Positions 54,694 to 63,687 of a stretch of 64,000 bases of DNA are shown piece after piece. Source of the DNA: UBA12087 sp964370815 (GTDB taxonomy: Bacteria; Chloroflexota; Anaerolineae; Anaerolineales; Villigracilaceae); NCBI GenBank assembly GCA_964370815.1, contig CAYJKQ010000010.1, positions 1-64,000 on the forward strand, in the 5' to 3' direction. The first letter of the stretch is position 1, and each line of letters starts with the position of its first letter. Below the pieces are notes generated by a model, which worked only from the letters and a program-made list of their open reading frames with translations, was not told the DNA's origin and searched no databases. Made by a program: the position numbers and the translations under genes.

Positions 54694-56157
54694 TTATTTT
54701 TGGAGAGCGGGAAATACCCTGGTTTTAGTGGTGGGCAGTACCACCGTAAAAGTTGAACCCTTGCCCTGGACAGAATTCACCCAGATGCGTCCGTTGTGAG
54801 CTTCAACGATTGATTTGACGATTGCCAGCCCCAATCCAGAACCGGTCACTTTTGTAGAGACATTGCTGCCCCTGTAAAATTTTTCAAATATATGCGGCTG
54901 GTCTGCCACGGGAATCCCAGGACCCGAATCCGTGATCTTCAACAAAAGTTGATCTGCCTCAAGGACAATGCTGACTTCGATATCACCATCCACTGGGGTG
55001 TATTTGAGAGCGTTCCCCAGAAGATTATCCAGCATCTGCCGAATGCGCACCGGGTTCCCATAAATGAGAGGCACCTCTGCCGGGATTCTGGTCTCCAGGT
55101 TTAGTTTATTCTCTCCCATCTGGAAACTAATACTATCGATGGCTTCTTTCACGACAGAATCCAAAGCTACGATATCGTCCTGCCCGGATATGCCTGCTTC
55201 GATCCGTCCCAATTCCAGGAGATCATTGATCAAGGCGGTTACGCTATGAACACTTTCTTGCACTCGTCGGATAAAATCTTTTTGTTGATCATTGATAGGT
55301 CCAACCCTGTCGAGAAGTTCGACATACCCCATGATCGCAGTCAAGGGCGAGCGTAGATCATGCGATACCATACTGACAAACTCATTCTTCATATGGTCGA
55401 TCTGCTTGAGATAGGTAATGTTTTGCAGGGTCACTGCTGATCCAATGCCTGGAATAGAGGCGTATTGACCATTAAATACACGCTCATCTTCAAACCTTAT
55501 TTCATGATATTGGAGAGGGTTGACCTTCCCCAATGTTATTAATTTTCGCAAATCCTGGTGAGGGATGACAGAGAAAATATTCTTTCCGATGATATCCTCT
55601 TTGTCGATCTCAAAAACCCTGCGCGCAGCCGGATTGACAAGCAATAGATTATCATTTGAATCCAGAATGATGACTCCATCTTCAATATGATCAAAAATGG
55701 TCTCCAGTTTTTGAAGTTCGTTGACTCTTTGTTCAAGAGATGCTGTTGTCTTTTTAACTTCACGGCGCGTCCAGTCACCGATCCCCAGGGACTTTTTCAG
55801 GGCTAATTCCACCGCAATAGCGATATCATCTTGCCTTAATGGAGGGAACAAGCAATCACTGATACCAACTTTCATGGAATTATGCAGGAGTTCGTTGGAT
55901 TCGTGCGCAGCAAAGAGCAATACTGGCATGGTTGGAAAGCGATTGATCATTTCGCCGGAAATTTCCAAACCAGTCCCACCTGAAAATTGCTCACCGATGA
56001 TCACCAGTGCGGGAGAAGAATTCTGCAAAGTTTTATCCAGGGAAACCCGGTCAATTGCATTTGCAACACGATACGAGGCTGCAGCCAGAGAACGCTCAAA
56101 CAATTGCCTCACCTGTTCATCACCAAGAGCTAATAATATCAAGTCAGATGCAGACAT
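54694..56157 (-). CDS. Hybrid sensor kinase: pseudo-receiver, PAS, histidine kinase
   Basis: 487 residues from the ATG at 56157. A receiver-like domain comes first (about 1-120), but its phosphoacceptor region reads VIIGEQFSGG, so the Asp is lost, and the conserved Lys is also missing. A coiled coil and a PAS domain (about 150-250; GVIILDSNDNLLLVNPAARRVF) follow. HisKA has the His in VSHDLRSPL. The ATPase domain has LDNLLGNALKYTP, DSGPGIP, FEKFYRG and GSGLGLAIV. It has no TM, so it is cytoplasmic. The start lies within a G8 tract region and overlaps the upstream receiver gene by 19 bp. Confidence 0.88.
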   Translation of the reverse strand: MSASDLILLALGDEQVRQLFERSLAAASYRVANAIDRVSLDKTLQNSSPALVIIGEQFSGGTGLEISGEMINRFPTMPVLLFAAHESNELLHNSMKVGISDCLFPPLRQDDIAIAVELALKKSLGIGDWTRREVKKTTASLEQRVNELQKLETIFDHIEDGVIILDSNDNLLLVNPAARRVFEIDKEDIIGKNIFSVIPHQDLRKLITLGKVNPLQYHEIRFEDERVFNGQYASIPGIGSAVTLQNITYLKQIDHMKNEFVSMVSHDLRSPLTAIMGYVELLDRVGPINDQQKDFIRRVQESVHSVTALINDLLELGRIEAGISGQDDIVALDSVVKEAIDSISFQMGENKLNLETRIPAEVPLIYGNPVRIRQMLDNLLGNALKYTPVDGDIEVSIVLEADQLLLKITDSGPGIPVADQPHIFEKFYRGSNVSTKVTGSGLGLAIVKSIVEAHNGRIWVNSVQGKGSTFTVVLPTTKTRVFPALQK

Positions 56158-56642
56158 TGTTCTACCCCCCCCTTCCAAATATTTTCCAGGGGTTGACAAA
56201 TAGATTTAATCGAATTTAGAACGTGCTGGAATAATTCCTTGATGCCAATAACTACCTGTCGCTGTTCAATTGTCAATTGTGCCTTTCCACCTGATAGTGA
56301 AAATTGGATGGGATAAGGGTTGGGTTGCAAATGATCAGCTGCGCCAAGTCCAATAGCTTGGATGCCTTCATTTTCCTGCCCTTTTTCCGCGATCACAATT
56401 AAAGGCATACGCAAACCTTGTGATTTCAATGCCACTCTTGGATCTTTCCCACTTATACCCGACAGGTTGAAATCAGAAATGATCAAATCCGGTGTAAACT
56501 TAATCACCTTATGAATGGCTTTGCTGGTATCAGAAATCAAAATAACATGATTACCAACAGGCTGCAAAGTCTGGCGGGAATTCATATCGCAGATCTCTGG
56601 ATCGTTTTCAAATAACTGATTTAGTTCAAAAATGGGAAGCAT
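56139..56642 (-). CDS. Receiver-like protein upstream of the kinase
   Basis: 167 residues. The middle resembles a response-regulator receiver: phosphoacceptor Asp in PDLIISDFNLSGISG, then MPLIVIAEKG. The acidic pair at the start and the Lys near the end are not obvious, so phosphotransfer is uncertain. No output domain. Its last codons cross a G8 tract (56165-56172 on the plus strand as C8) and overlap the kinase start. Adding one G, or a -1 ribosomal shift, would join it to the kinase as one protein with two tandem receiver-like domains. Confidence 0.6.
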   Translation of the reverse strand: MLPIFELNQLFENDPEICDMNSRQTLQPVGNHVILISDTSKAIHKVIKFTPDLIISDFNLSGISGKDPRVALKSQGLRMPLIVIAEKGQENEGIQAIGLGAADHLQPNPYPIQFSLSGGKAQLTIEQRQVVIGIKELFQHVLNSIKSICQPLENIWKGGVEQCLHLT

Positions 56643-56726
56643 AGAATAAATTATCCCGGAATTTTCAAATTTTAATTGTCTAATTTTTTCAATTGTAACA
56701 CTTTATATTAAGGAAGGGTTCATGTC

Positions 56727-58316
56727 ATGGATGATAATCTTTGGTGGCGGGATGGGATCATTTACCAGATTTATCCTCGTTCTTTTTCGGACAGCAACAA
56801 TGATGGGCTGGGTGACCTGCCTGGAATAACGGCTCGCCTGGACTACCTGGCTCAACTGGGGATCGATGCCATCTGGCTCTCTCCTTTCTACCCAACTCCA
56901 GATGCGGATTTTGGATATGACATTAGTGATCATAAGCAGGTTGATGAACGCTTTGGCTCTCTCCAGGATTTTGATCACATGCTTGCACAGGCCCATGCCC
57001 GTGGCATCCGGATCGTGCTCGACCTGGTTCTGAACCACACATCCGATCAGCATCCCTGGTTTGTGGAATCCCGCTCCAGCTTGGGCAATCCTAAAAGAGA
57101 CTGGTATCTCTGGAGAGAGAAGAAGAATAATTGGCAAGCTGTGTTCGGTGGTTCTGGATGGACATACGATACCTTAACCAATCAGTATTACTACCATATG
57201 TTCCTGCCACAACAACCGGATTTGAATTGGCACAACCCTGAAGTACGCCGTGCCCAGCTGGATGTTGTCCGTTTCTGGCTGGAGCGAGGTGTGGACGGTT
57301 TCCGTTTGGATGTATTCAATATCTATTTCAAAGATGTAGAGTTCAGGAACAATCCTGTTAAGATCGGATTGCTTGGTTTTGACCGGCAGGAACACTTGCA
57401 TGACACCGATCAGCCCGGGATGATACCTTTTCTAAAAGAATTTCGCAAACTTTTGGAAAACTACTCTCAACGATATTCCGTTGGCGAGACTTTTATGGCT
57501 TCCCCTGAAAAAGCAGCCAGCTATGTAGGTGACCAACTTCTACATGCCGCCTTCAGTTTTGATTTCACAAAGAACGACCTGTTCTTCCCCTGGAAACCAG
57601 GTTGGGTGCTAAAACAAATATTAAAGCGGGAAGAGATATTCAAGGATGAAAGTTGGCCGACAACGGTTATGAGCAACCATGACTTGCCACGCGCGGCCAG
57701 CAGATATTCCCGTAATGAAGAAGATTTCCAGCCCCGGTTCGCCATGACCCTTTTGATGACTTTGAGAGGCACCCCCTTTTTATATTATGGCGAAGAAATA
57801 GGCATGCGGGATTTAAGATTGAAACATGGTCAAATCATGGATCCTCCCGGGAAACGATTTTGGCCATTTTACAAGGGTCGTGATGGTTGCCGTGGACCAA
57901 TGCAATGGGATGATACCGCTCATTCTGGTTTTTCAAGGTCCCAGCCCTGGCTGCCGGTTAATCCAGATTATCATGAGCGAAATGTTAACCTGCAGGAGCA
58001 GAATCCCGATTCCATGCTCCATTTTACGCGCACGCTGATCCTTTTACGCAAACGTTACCCGGCCTTGAGCCAGGGAACATACAAACCGCTGGTTTCCAAA
58101 TCACGGCATGTGCTGGCTTTTATGCGCCAAATACCCGGGCAAACCATTTTAGTTGCCATGAATATTTCCAGGAGAAAGATTAAAACCAATTTGGGACCTG
58201 CAGTTGCCAACTATAATTGGGAAACACTTTTTCCAGAGTCAGGTGCTAACCCATTTGAGAAGGATGTTTTGGAGTTTGCGCCATATGGGATCTGCATACT
58301 GGTGGCAGGTGGTTAA
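56727..58316 (+). CDS. Alpha-glucosidase, glycoside hydrolase family 13
   Basis: 529 residues. Cytoplasmic enzyme of the oligo-1,6-glucosidase/alpha-glucosidase group, releasing glucose from alpha-glucosides. Starts WWRDGIIYQIYPRSFSDSN. Conserved regions are DLVLNHTS, GFRLDVFN with nucleophile Asp195, VGETF with acid/base Glu254, and SNHDLPR with Asp319. The length is normal. AAGGAAGG precedes the ATG. Linkage preference (1,4 or 1,6) cannot be told from these residues. No sugar transporter is adjacent. Confidence 0.93.
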   Translation: MDDNLWWRDGIIYQIYPRSFSDSNNDGLGDLPGITARLDYLAQLGIDAIWLSPFYPTPDADFGYDISDHKQVDERFGSLQDFDHMLAQAHARGIRIVLDLVLNHTSDQHPWFVESRSSLGNPKRDWYLWREKKNNWQAVFGGSGWTYDTLTNQYYYHMFLPQQPDLNWHNPEVRRAQLDVVRFWLERGVDGFRLDVFNIYFKDVEFRNNPVKIGLLGFDRQEHLHDTDQPGMIPFLKEFRKLLENYSQRYSVGETFMASPEKAASYVGDQLLHAAFSFDFTKNDLFFPWKPGWVLKQILKREEIFKDESWPTTVMSNHDLPRAASRYSRNEEDFQPRFAMTLLMTLRGTPFLYYGEEIGMRDLRLKHGQIMDPPGKRFWPFYKGRDGCRGPMQWDDTAHSGFSRSQPWLPVNPDYHERNVNLQEQNPDSMLHFTRTLILLRKRYPALSQGTYKPLVSKSRHVLAFMRQIPGQTILVAMNISRRKIKTNLGPAVANYNWETLFPESGANPFEKDVLEFAPYGICILVAGG

Positions 58317-58383
58317 ACCACACCCCAGGTTGATCTTGTATAACTTGCTATTTAGCTTCGAACCATTATACTGATAGGCAGAT

Positions 58384-60606
58384 ATGGATATTTTTTCTGC
58401 ACACGCTTTTCTACCGGGGGATAGACCTGACAAACCCGAAGCTTTGGGTAGATTCCTGCCTGTTCTTCCGTCAGGAGTAGCCAGGACTTACCTGTCGGAA
58501 TCCAAGATCCCATCAGGCGCATATATCCTGGATCCATTCGGATCATCCAGCCAATTAGTCATGGAAATGGCGCGCTCGGGTTATCGTGTGCTGACGGCTG
58601 TTAACAATCCGATCACTCGCTTTTTGATGGAGATGGCAGCCAGCCCTCCAACGCCTGCAGACCTAAAATCTGCTTTATCGGAACTGGCTTCCAGTCGAAA
58701 AGGGGATGAACGTCTGGAAACCCATCTGCAATCTCTGTATTTGACCACCTGTCCCTATTGCCAAAACAGTATCCCTGCCCAGGCATTTATCTGGGAACGT
58801 AATTCAAAATTTCCATCATCCCGTATTCTGGATTGTCCTCATTGCGGGAATGGAGGTGAATTTGATGCTACTCCCGATGACCATAAATTGATCTCTCACT
58901 TAACCAATTCGACCGCTCTGCATAAAGCGCGTGCCCTGGAGCGCGTGGCAGCAATGGGAGATCCCGACCGCTTTTATGTGCAGGAAGCGCTTGAATACTA
59001 CTTGCCACGCGCCATATATGGTCTGATTACGATCATCAATAAGTTGGATGGTCTATCCATCTCTCCCCGTCAACGTCGTGATCTGACAGCACTGATATTA
59101 ACTGCCTGTGATGAGACCAACACACTCTGGTTGCATCCATCCGAGCGTCCACGCCCGCGCCAATTGGTTATCCCGCCGCGTTTTCGGGAGATTAATATCT
59201 GGTTGGCACTTGAGAAAAGTGTGGACACCTGGGCTTCGAATGAAAACGAGTTATCTGTCAGTTACTGGCCAGATCTCCCAACGGAAAGTTCCGCCATCTG
59301 CATTTTCGAAGGTCCGCAGCGAGAATTAGCCAAACATCTTGATTCCATCCCGGTTCAGGCTGTAGTTTCTGTCTTACCTCGGATCAACCAGGCATTCTGG
59401 AGTCTCTCAGCCTTGTGGACAGGCTGGTTGTGGGGGCGTGAGGCTGTTGCTCCTCTAAAACGTGTTTTGCGCAGGCAACGCTTTGATTCGAATTGGCATG
59501 CAGCTGCCATGTACGCAGCCTTGAAGAACCTCTATCCTCATTTATCATTAAAAGCTCCCTTCTTTGCCCTGCTGTCTGAACCCGAACCTTCCTTTCTATC
59601 AGCAGCTTTACTGGCAGCCTCCTCCTCCGGGTTTAACTTGCATGCCATATCCCTGCGCAGTTCAAACGATCCGGTCCAGATTCACTGGCAGCGGCGATCA
59701 TTTTTTCAACAGGAGGCCAACCCGATCGAAATTATGGATATAAGGGATGCGTTATCCAGGTATATTGAAAAAAGAGGAGAACCAACTACCTATTTGCATT
59801 TGCACACAGCTGGTCTTGCGCACCTGGCTGTTAATCGTTGTCTGAACTGGCAGGTGGATGCCCTCGCAAAAATACATACTCCAATTCAACAAGCACTGGA
59901 AAGTGAGCAGTTTACCAGGTATGCAGGTACGACACACAGCCTGGAAACAGGCTTGTGGGCACTTAAAGATCATCCCATGGCTACCTCACCCTTGCCCGAC
60001 CGGGTGGAAATAGCCCTGGTACGTTACCTTTCCCGTAACCCGGGTGCGACCCAAATGCAAATTGAGTCTGCCATCAACCAGGAATTTCCTGGCTTATACA
60101 CCCCACAGCTTGGCATTGTAAATAATATTCTCGAATCATATGCCACTATGGAAAACTCTGGCTGGACTTTACGCCCTGAAGACTCCCCCAAAAAGCGCAA
60201 AGCAGATATAAAAGCCATGCATGGAATGCTGGAGAAAATTGGAAGACAATTAGAGTATCAGGTTTCCACAATAGATGGTCAAACCCAACTTATTCAATGG
60301 CTGGATGAAGGGCGATCAGTTTTTACATTTCATATGATTACATCAGCAGTTATCGGAGAAATTTTGCTGAAGGAGATCCTACCCACAGGGAAGTCCTGCA
60401 TTGTTTTGCCGGGGAGTCGGGCGGGTTTGGTATCCTATAAATTGGAACGGGATCCTGTTCTCAGGCAATTTGCCCAAGAATGGCAATTCATCAAATACAG
60501 GCAGATCAGACTCCTTTCTGATGTTGGGACACTCACTCGTCAGGATTGGCAGGAAAAAATGGACGCAGATCCGATCACTCAACCCGAACAAATGCGATTA
60601 TTATAG
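58384..60606 (+). CDS. Large methylase-like protein lacking the catalytic DPPY motif
   Basis: 740 residues, unrecognised as a named family. The first part has SGAYILDPFGSSSQLVMEMA, then RSGYRVLTAVNNPITRF, which resembles the SAM-binding motif I of DUF1156/COG1743 adenine methylases. A zinc-ribbon pair CPYC ... CPHC lies at about 119-155, as in that family. Where the family has (D/N)PPY followed by an aromatic helix, this protein reads SVLPRINQAFWSLSALWTGW, so the catalytic motif is absent. A later segment (FFALLSEPEPSFLSAALLAASSSGF) matches the post-catalytic fold region. It is probably a catalytically dead relative with a DNA- or RNA-related role; this is inference. Confidence 0.6.
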   Translation: MDIFSAHAFLPGDRPDKPEALGRFLPVLPSGVARTYLSESKIPSGAYILDPFGSSSQLVMEMARSGYRVLTAVNNPITRFLMEMAASPPTPADLKSALSELASSRKGDERLETHLQSLYLTTCPYCQNSIPAQAFIWERNSKFPSSRILDCPHCGNGGEFDATPDDHKLISHLTNSTALHKARALERVAAMGDPDRFYVQEALEYYLPRAIYGLITIINKLDGLSISPRQRRDLTALILTACDETNTLWLHPSERPRPRQLVIPPRFREINIWLALEKSVDTWASNENELSVSYWPDLPTESSAICIFEGPQRELAKHLDSIPVQAVVSVLPRINQAFWSLSALWTGWLWGREAVAPLKRVLRRQRFDSNWHAAAMYAALKNLYPHLSLKAPFFALLSEPEPSFLSAALLAASSSGFNLHAISLRSSNDPVQIHWQRRSFFQQEANPIEIMDIRDALSRYIEKRGEPTTYLHLHTAGLAHLAVNRCLNWQVDALAKIHTPIQQALESEQFTRYAGTTHSLETGLWALKDHPMATSPLPDRVEIALVRYLSRNPGATQMQIESAINQEFPGLYTPQLGIVNNILESYATMENSGWTLRPEDSPKKRKADIKAMHGMLEKIGRQLEYQVSTIDGQTQLIQWLDEGRSVFTFHMITSAVIGEILLKEILPTGKSCIVLPGSRAGLVSYKLERDPVLRQFAQEWQFIKYRQIRLLSDVGTLTRQDWQEKMDADPITQPEQMRLL

Positions 60607-60756
60607 GAACGATATCATTAAATCCTGCCTCACCACTGAACGATATTCTTTAAATCTCTTCCATCAGATAATTATTCAATGATCTGGGTTCAACCACCAT
60701 CTTGCATGGATTATCCTTATTGAAAAGCAAAGGGAGTTTTTCGTTTTCAGCACTTA

Positions 60757-60797
60757 AAAACCAAGGTGCCTTGATTTCTTCAAGGCACCTTGGTTTT
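60757..60797. terminator. Bidirectional intrinsic terminator
   Basis: A 17-bp stem from AAAACCAAGGTGCCTTG (60757-60773) to its complement ending TTGGTTTT (60797), with an ATTTCTT loop, between convergent genes. Confidence 0.9.
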
Positions 60798-60841
60798 GGT
60801 TCTCATTGATAAAAGATCAGCTTATTGTGGATGATTGTCAT

Positions 60842-61657
60842 TTAAAAGAACAAACGCAATCCTGCGAATAGAAGGATCACGCTTAATATTCCTCTTACAA
60901 CCCTTTGCGGAACGACACTCACCAGGCGCGTACCGACCCAACCACCAGGGATCGAACCGACCAATAACCAGGCTGCCAGGTTCCAATCCACCTGTCCTCC
61001 CAGTGCGTATACAATCGCGGGAATGGAGGTCAATATGGCTCCATGCAGCACATCCATTCCGACCAATTGAGCAGCCGGAATGGAATAAAAGACCAGTAAG
61101 GTGGCCATAATGATCGTTCCGCTTCCAACGGAGGTAAGACCTACAAGACCTCCACCGACCATACCGACCAGGGTTAAAACCCAAACCGGAGGCCAGTTTT
61201 CATCCATGGAAATTTTTATCCAATTCATGGAGCGCGCAAAGGTATACAGGCTGATCAGCACCAACACCCCGCCCAGGATCAATGTCAAAATGGGTCGTAA
61301 CTCATCCGAACTTCCAGCTTTGGAAATAATGTAATGTGACGTCACGTAAGATGCAGGCAGACTTCCCAAAGCCATCCAAAGAACGCTCTTAAGATTGATC
61401 CGATTTTGATGCAGGTGCTGTATTCCACTTAACCACTTGGTGATGGAAGCAAATGTCAGATCAGTGCCAATAGCCAGGATCGGGTCGACCTTCATCACCA
61501 GGATAAGGAATGGAGTCATGATGGCACCACCACCCATCCCTGTCATACCGATCAGGATGCCAACTCCTAACCCTGCCAGGATCGAAAATATGGGAGTGCT
61601 CAAGAATCTCTCACTTGCATCTTGTTGTTTCTCTTGGTAGTGGGCATGGGGAATCAC
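60842..61657 (-). CDS. TSUP-family permease (TauE/SafE-type)
   Basis: 271 residues, about eight TM helices. The family motif GVGILIGMTGMGGGAIMTPFL appears near the N-terminus, and its repeat VGMVGGGLVGLTSVGSGTI in the second half. TSUP proteins move sulfite, sulfonates or related organosulfur ions. Start is a GTG at 61657 with no separate ribosome site, so a TTG further in is possible. It lies 67 bp downstream of the sulfurylase-kinase gene, so sulfate or sulfite transport is the likely role. Confidence 0.85.
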   Translation of the reverse strand: MIPHAHYQEKQQDASERFLSTPIFSILAGLGVGILIGMTGMGGGAIMTPFLILVMKVDPILAIGTDLTFASITKWLSGIQHLHQNRINLKSVLWMALGSLPASYVTSHYIISKAGSSDELRPILTLILGGVLVLISLYTFARSMNWIKISMDENWPPVWVLTLVGMVGGGLVGLTSVGSGTIIMATLLVFYSIPAAQLVGMDVLHGAILTSIPAIVYALGGQVDWNLAAWLLVGSIPGGWVGTRLVSVVPQRVVRGILSVILLFAGLRLFF

Positions 61658-61724
61658 TCCAGGATGAATTGGCAGGTTCGATCATTTCTCGGTTTTTTCG
61701 TGTGATGTAAATGACTGAAAAGAT

Positions 61725-63443
61725 CTATACTTGAATAAAACCGCGCTCTTGCAAGAATGCCACGATCATCCGTGCATTCTCTTCCGGGTTGGTTTCGACT
61801 GTGTTGAGTACAAGCTCAGGGTTGATCGGCTCTTCATAAGGATCATCGATCCCGGTGAAGCCTTTCAATTCACCGCGCCGGGCTTTGGCATACAAACCCT
61901 TAATATCACGTTGTTCGCATATTTCCAGGGGTGTATTGACCCATATCTCTACGAACTGATCGGATCCTGCCATCTTGCGGGCTTCGTTCCGGGTCGATCG
62001 ATAGGGACTGATGGCTGCACAGATTACGGTGCCATTGTGACGGGTGATCTCGCCTGCCACAAACCCTATCCGCAATATATTTGTATCACGGTCTTCCTTG
62101 CTGAAACCCAGACCTTTGGAAAGGTGTGTTCGGACCACATCCCCATCCAATACAGTTGCCTGTCGTCCGTGCTCCATCAACATTGGGATGAGCGCTTCTG
62201 CAATTGTAGATTTTCCGCAACCACTCAGGCCGGTGAACCAGAGACAGACACCCTGCTTATTTTTGGGTGGATGGACCTCAGCCAGGATCTCAGCGGTCTC
62301 TTTGCGGGTAAACCACTCGGGCAGTAATTTACCTTTAGCCAAATAATCATCCCGCACCTGTGTGCCAGAGATATTTGCCACTTTCGCACCTTGTGGGATA
62401 TTATCTTCTTCTACATATACTTTTTCATTCGGAAGGTAGACCAGCATCTTGAAAGGCACCATCTTTACACCGATCTCGGTTTCATACTGGCTCATCATAT
62501 CCTGGGCTTCGTATGGACCATAGAATGGTTTGCCAGCGCTATCATTCCCGGGACCAGCGTGGTCGCGACCAACGATGAAGTGATTGGCACCGTAGTTTCT
62601 GCGTACAATGGCATGCCAGACCGCCTCGCGTGGACCAGCCATTCGCATGGCTAACGGCAGCAGGCTGAGAACTGTTCGATCTTTATCATAATAATTTTCA
62701 TATAAAGCTTTGTAAACACGTACGCGCGTGTAATGATCCACATCCCCCGGTTTGGTCAAACCCACCACGGGATGGATCAACAGGCTGCCACCGATCTCTT
62801 CAGCAGCACGCTTGGTGAGTTCTTCGTGGATGCGGTGCATCGGGTTGCGTGTTTGGAAGGCCACAACGTTGGCATTGCCTTTGGCTTCAAGCAATTTCCG
62901 CACTTGGGATGGCGTATGGCGGATATCTACAAAATCAAAATAGATCGGCATGTTCAAGACTTTTAATTCACCAGAGATACATAGATCTCCCCAGCGGTCC
63001 ATCTCCGATACCATCGGGTGGCGATTATCGGTCGTACCCAGCACTAACCGGGCTTCACGCAAGGGATCCCATGTGAAGATCTCTTCCATGCGCATCACAG
63101 CGATCAGGTTATTACGCGAATCACGCAAGGCCACCCACTCTGTGTGCGTGGGAAGCTCTGTTTTATTCACTGTCAGCGTGATGGGAATGGGAAAAAGGGC
63201 ACCATTTTCCAGGCGCATCTCTGTCAGGACGCGCTGATAATCACTGTTACCCATGAAGCGATCCAGTGGAGAAAATCCGCCACTGGCAAGTAATTCCAGA
63301 TCGTGCAAAGCGCGTGACGATAATTGAATGGACGGGTAATGGTTCGCCTGTTCGATCAGCTCCAGGCGCTTCTTTCCAGTTTGAAGTAAATTTACCATCT
63401 TCCCACCGTAGGGGGAAACCAGTACTTCTTTTAAGTTACTCAT
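61725..63443 (-). CDS. Bifunctional sulfate adenylyltransferase/adenylylsulfate kinase
   Basis: 572 residues. The N-terminal ATP sulfurylase has QTRNPMHRIHEEL, GRDHAGPGND and HPVVGLTKPGD. The C-terminal APS kinase has the P-loop FTGLSGCGKST, LDGDVVRTHLSKGLGFS and SPYRSTRNEARK. Together they make PAPS from sulfate and two ATP. The order (sulfurylase then kinase) is that of bifunctional bacterial enzymes such as the Aquifex protein. The kinase P-loop is intact, unlike the fungal allosteric version. AAGGAG precedes the ATG. The TSUP permease gene lies downstream. Confidence 0.95.
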   Translation of the reverse strand: MSNLKEVLVSPYGGKMVNLLQTGKKRLELIEQANHYPSIQLSSRALHDLELLASGGFSPLDRFMGNSDYQRVLTEMRLENGALFPIPITLTVNKTELPTHTEWVALRDSRNNLIAVMRMEEIFTWDPLREARLVLGTTDNRHPMVSEMDRWGDLCISGELKVLNMPIYFDFVDIRHTPSQVRKLLEAKGNANVVAFQTRNPMHRIHEELTKRAAEEIGGSLLIHPVVGLTKPGDVDHYTRVRVYKALYENYYDKDRTVLSLLPLAMRMAGPREAVWHAIVRRNYGANHFIVGRDHAGPGNDSAGKPFYGPYEAQDMMSQYETEIGVKMVPFKMLVYLPNEKVYVEEDNIPQGAKVANISGTQVRDDYLAKGKLLPEWFTRKETAEILAEVHPPKNKQGVCLWFTGLSGCGKSTIAEALIPMLMEHGRQATVLDGDVVRTHLSKGLGFSKEDRDTNILRIGFVAGEITRHNGTVICAAISPYRSTRNEARKMAGSDQFVEIWVNTPLEICEQRDIKGLYAKARRGELKGFTGIDDPYEEPINPELVLNTVETNPEENARMIVAFLQERGFIQV

Positions 63444-63565
63444 GTAAGTTATATCTCCTTGTAATAATATTCACGAAAAATCATTATACTCTGGTATGAA
63501 CATTTCCCACAGAGGAGGGTATTAACAAAGTCGCTATTTCTTGTTGAATGTCTTTGCGACACCGT

Positions 63566-63678
63566 CCCCATTTTTGAGGGGAGACCGGTGTTCCTTCCAC
63601 CGGTCGTGGCAACACTTGTCCCCTTGTGGGATCTCCTCGCCAAATAGGGGATTGTTCACCTGCACTTGCATGCAGGTG
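63566..63678. other. Cluster of intergenic hairpins
   Basis: Three small stems follow each other: CCCC/GGGG near 63566-63582, GACCGGTG (63583-63590) / CACCGGTC (63598-63605), and CACCTGCA (63657-63664) / TGCAGGTG (63671-63678). None has a T run. They may be a relic of a mobile or structured element. Confidence 0.45.
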
Positions 63679-63687
63679 AGGATCTCA

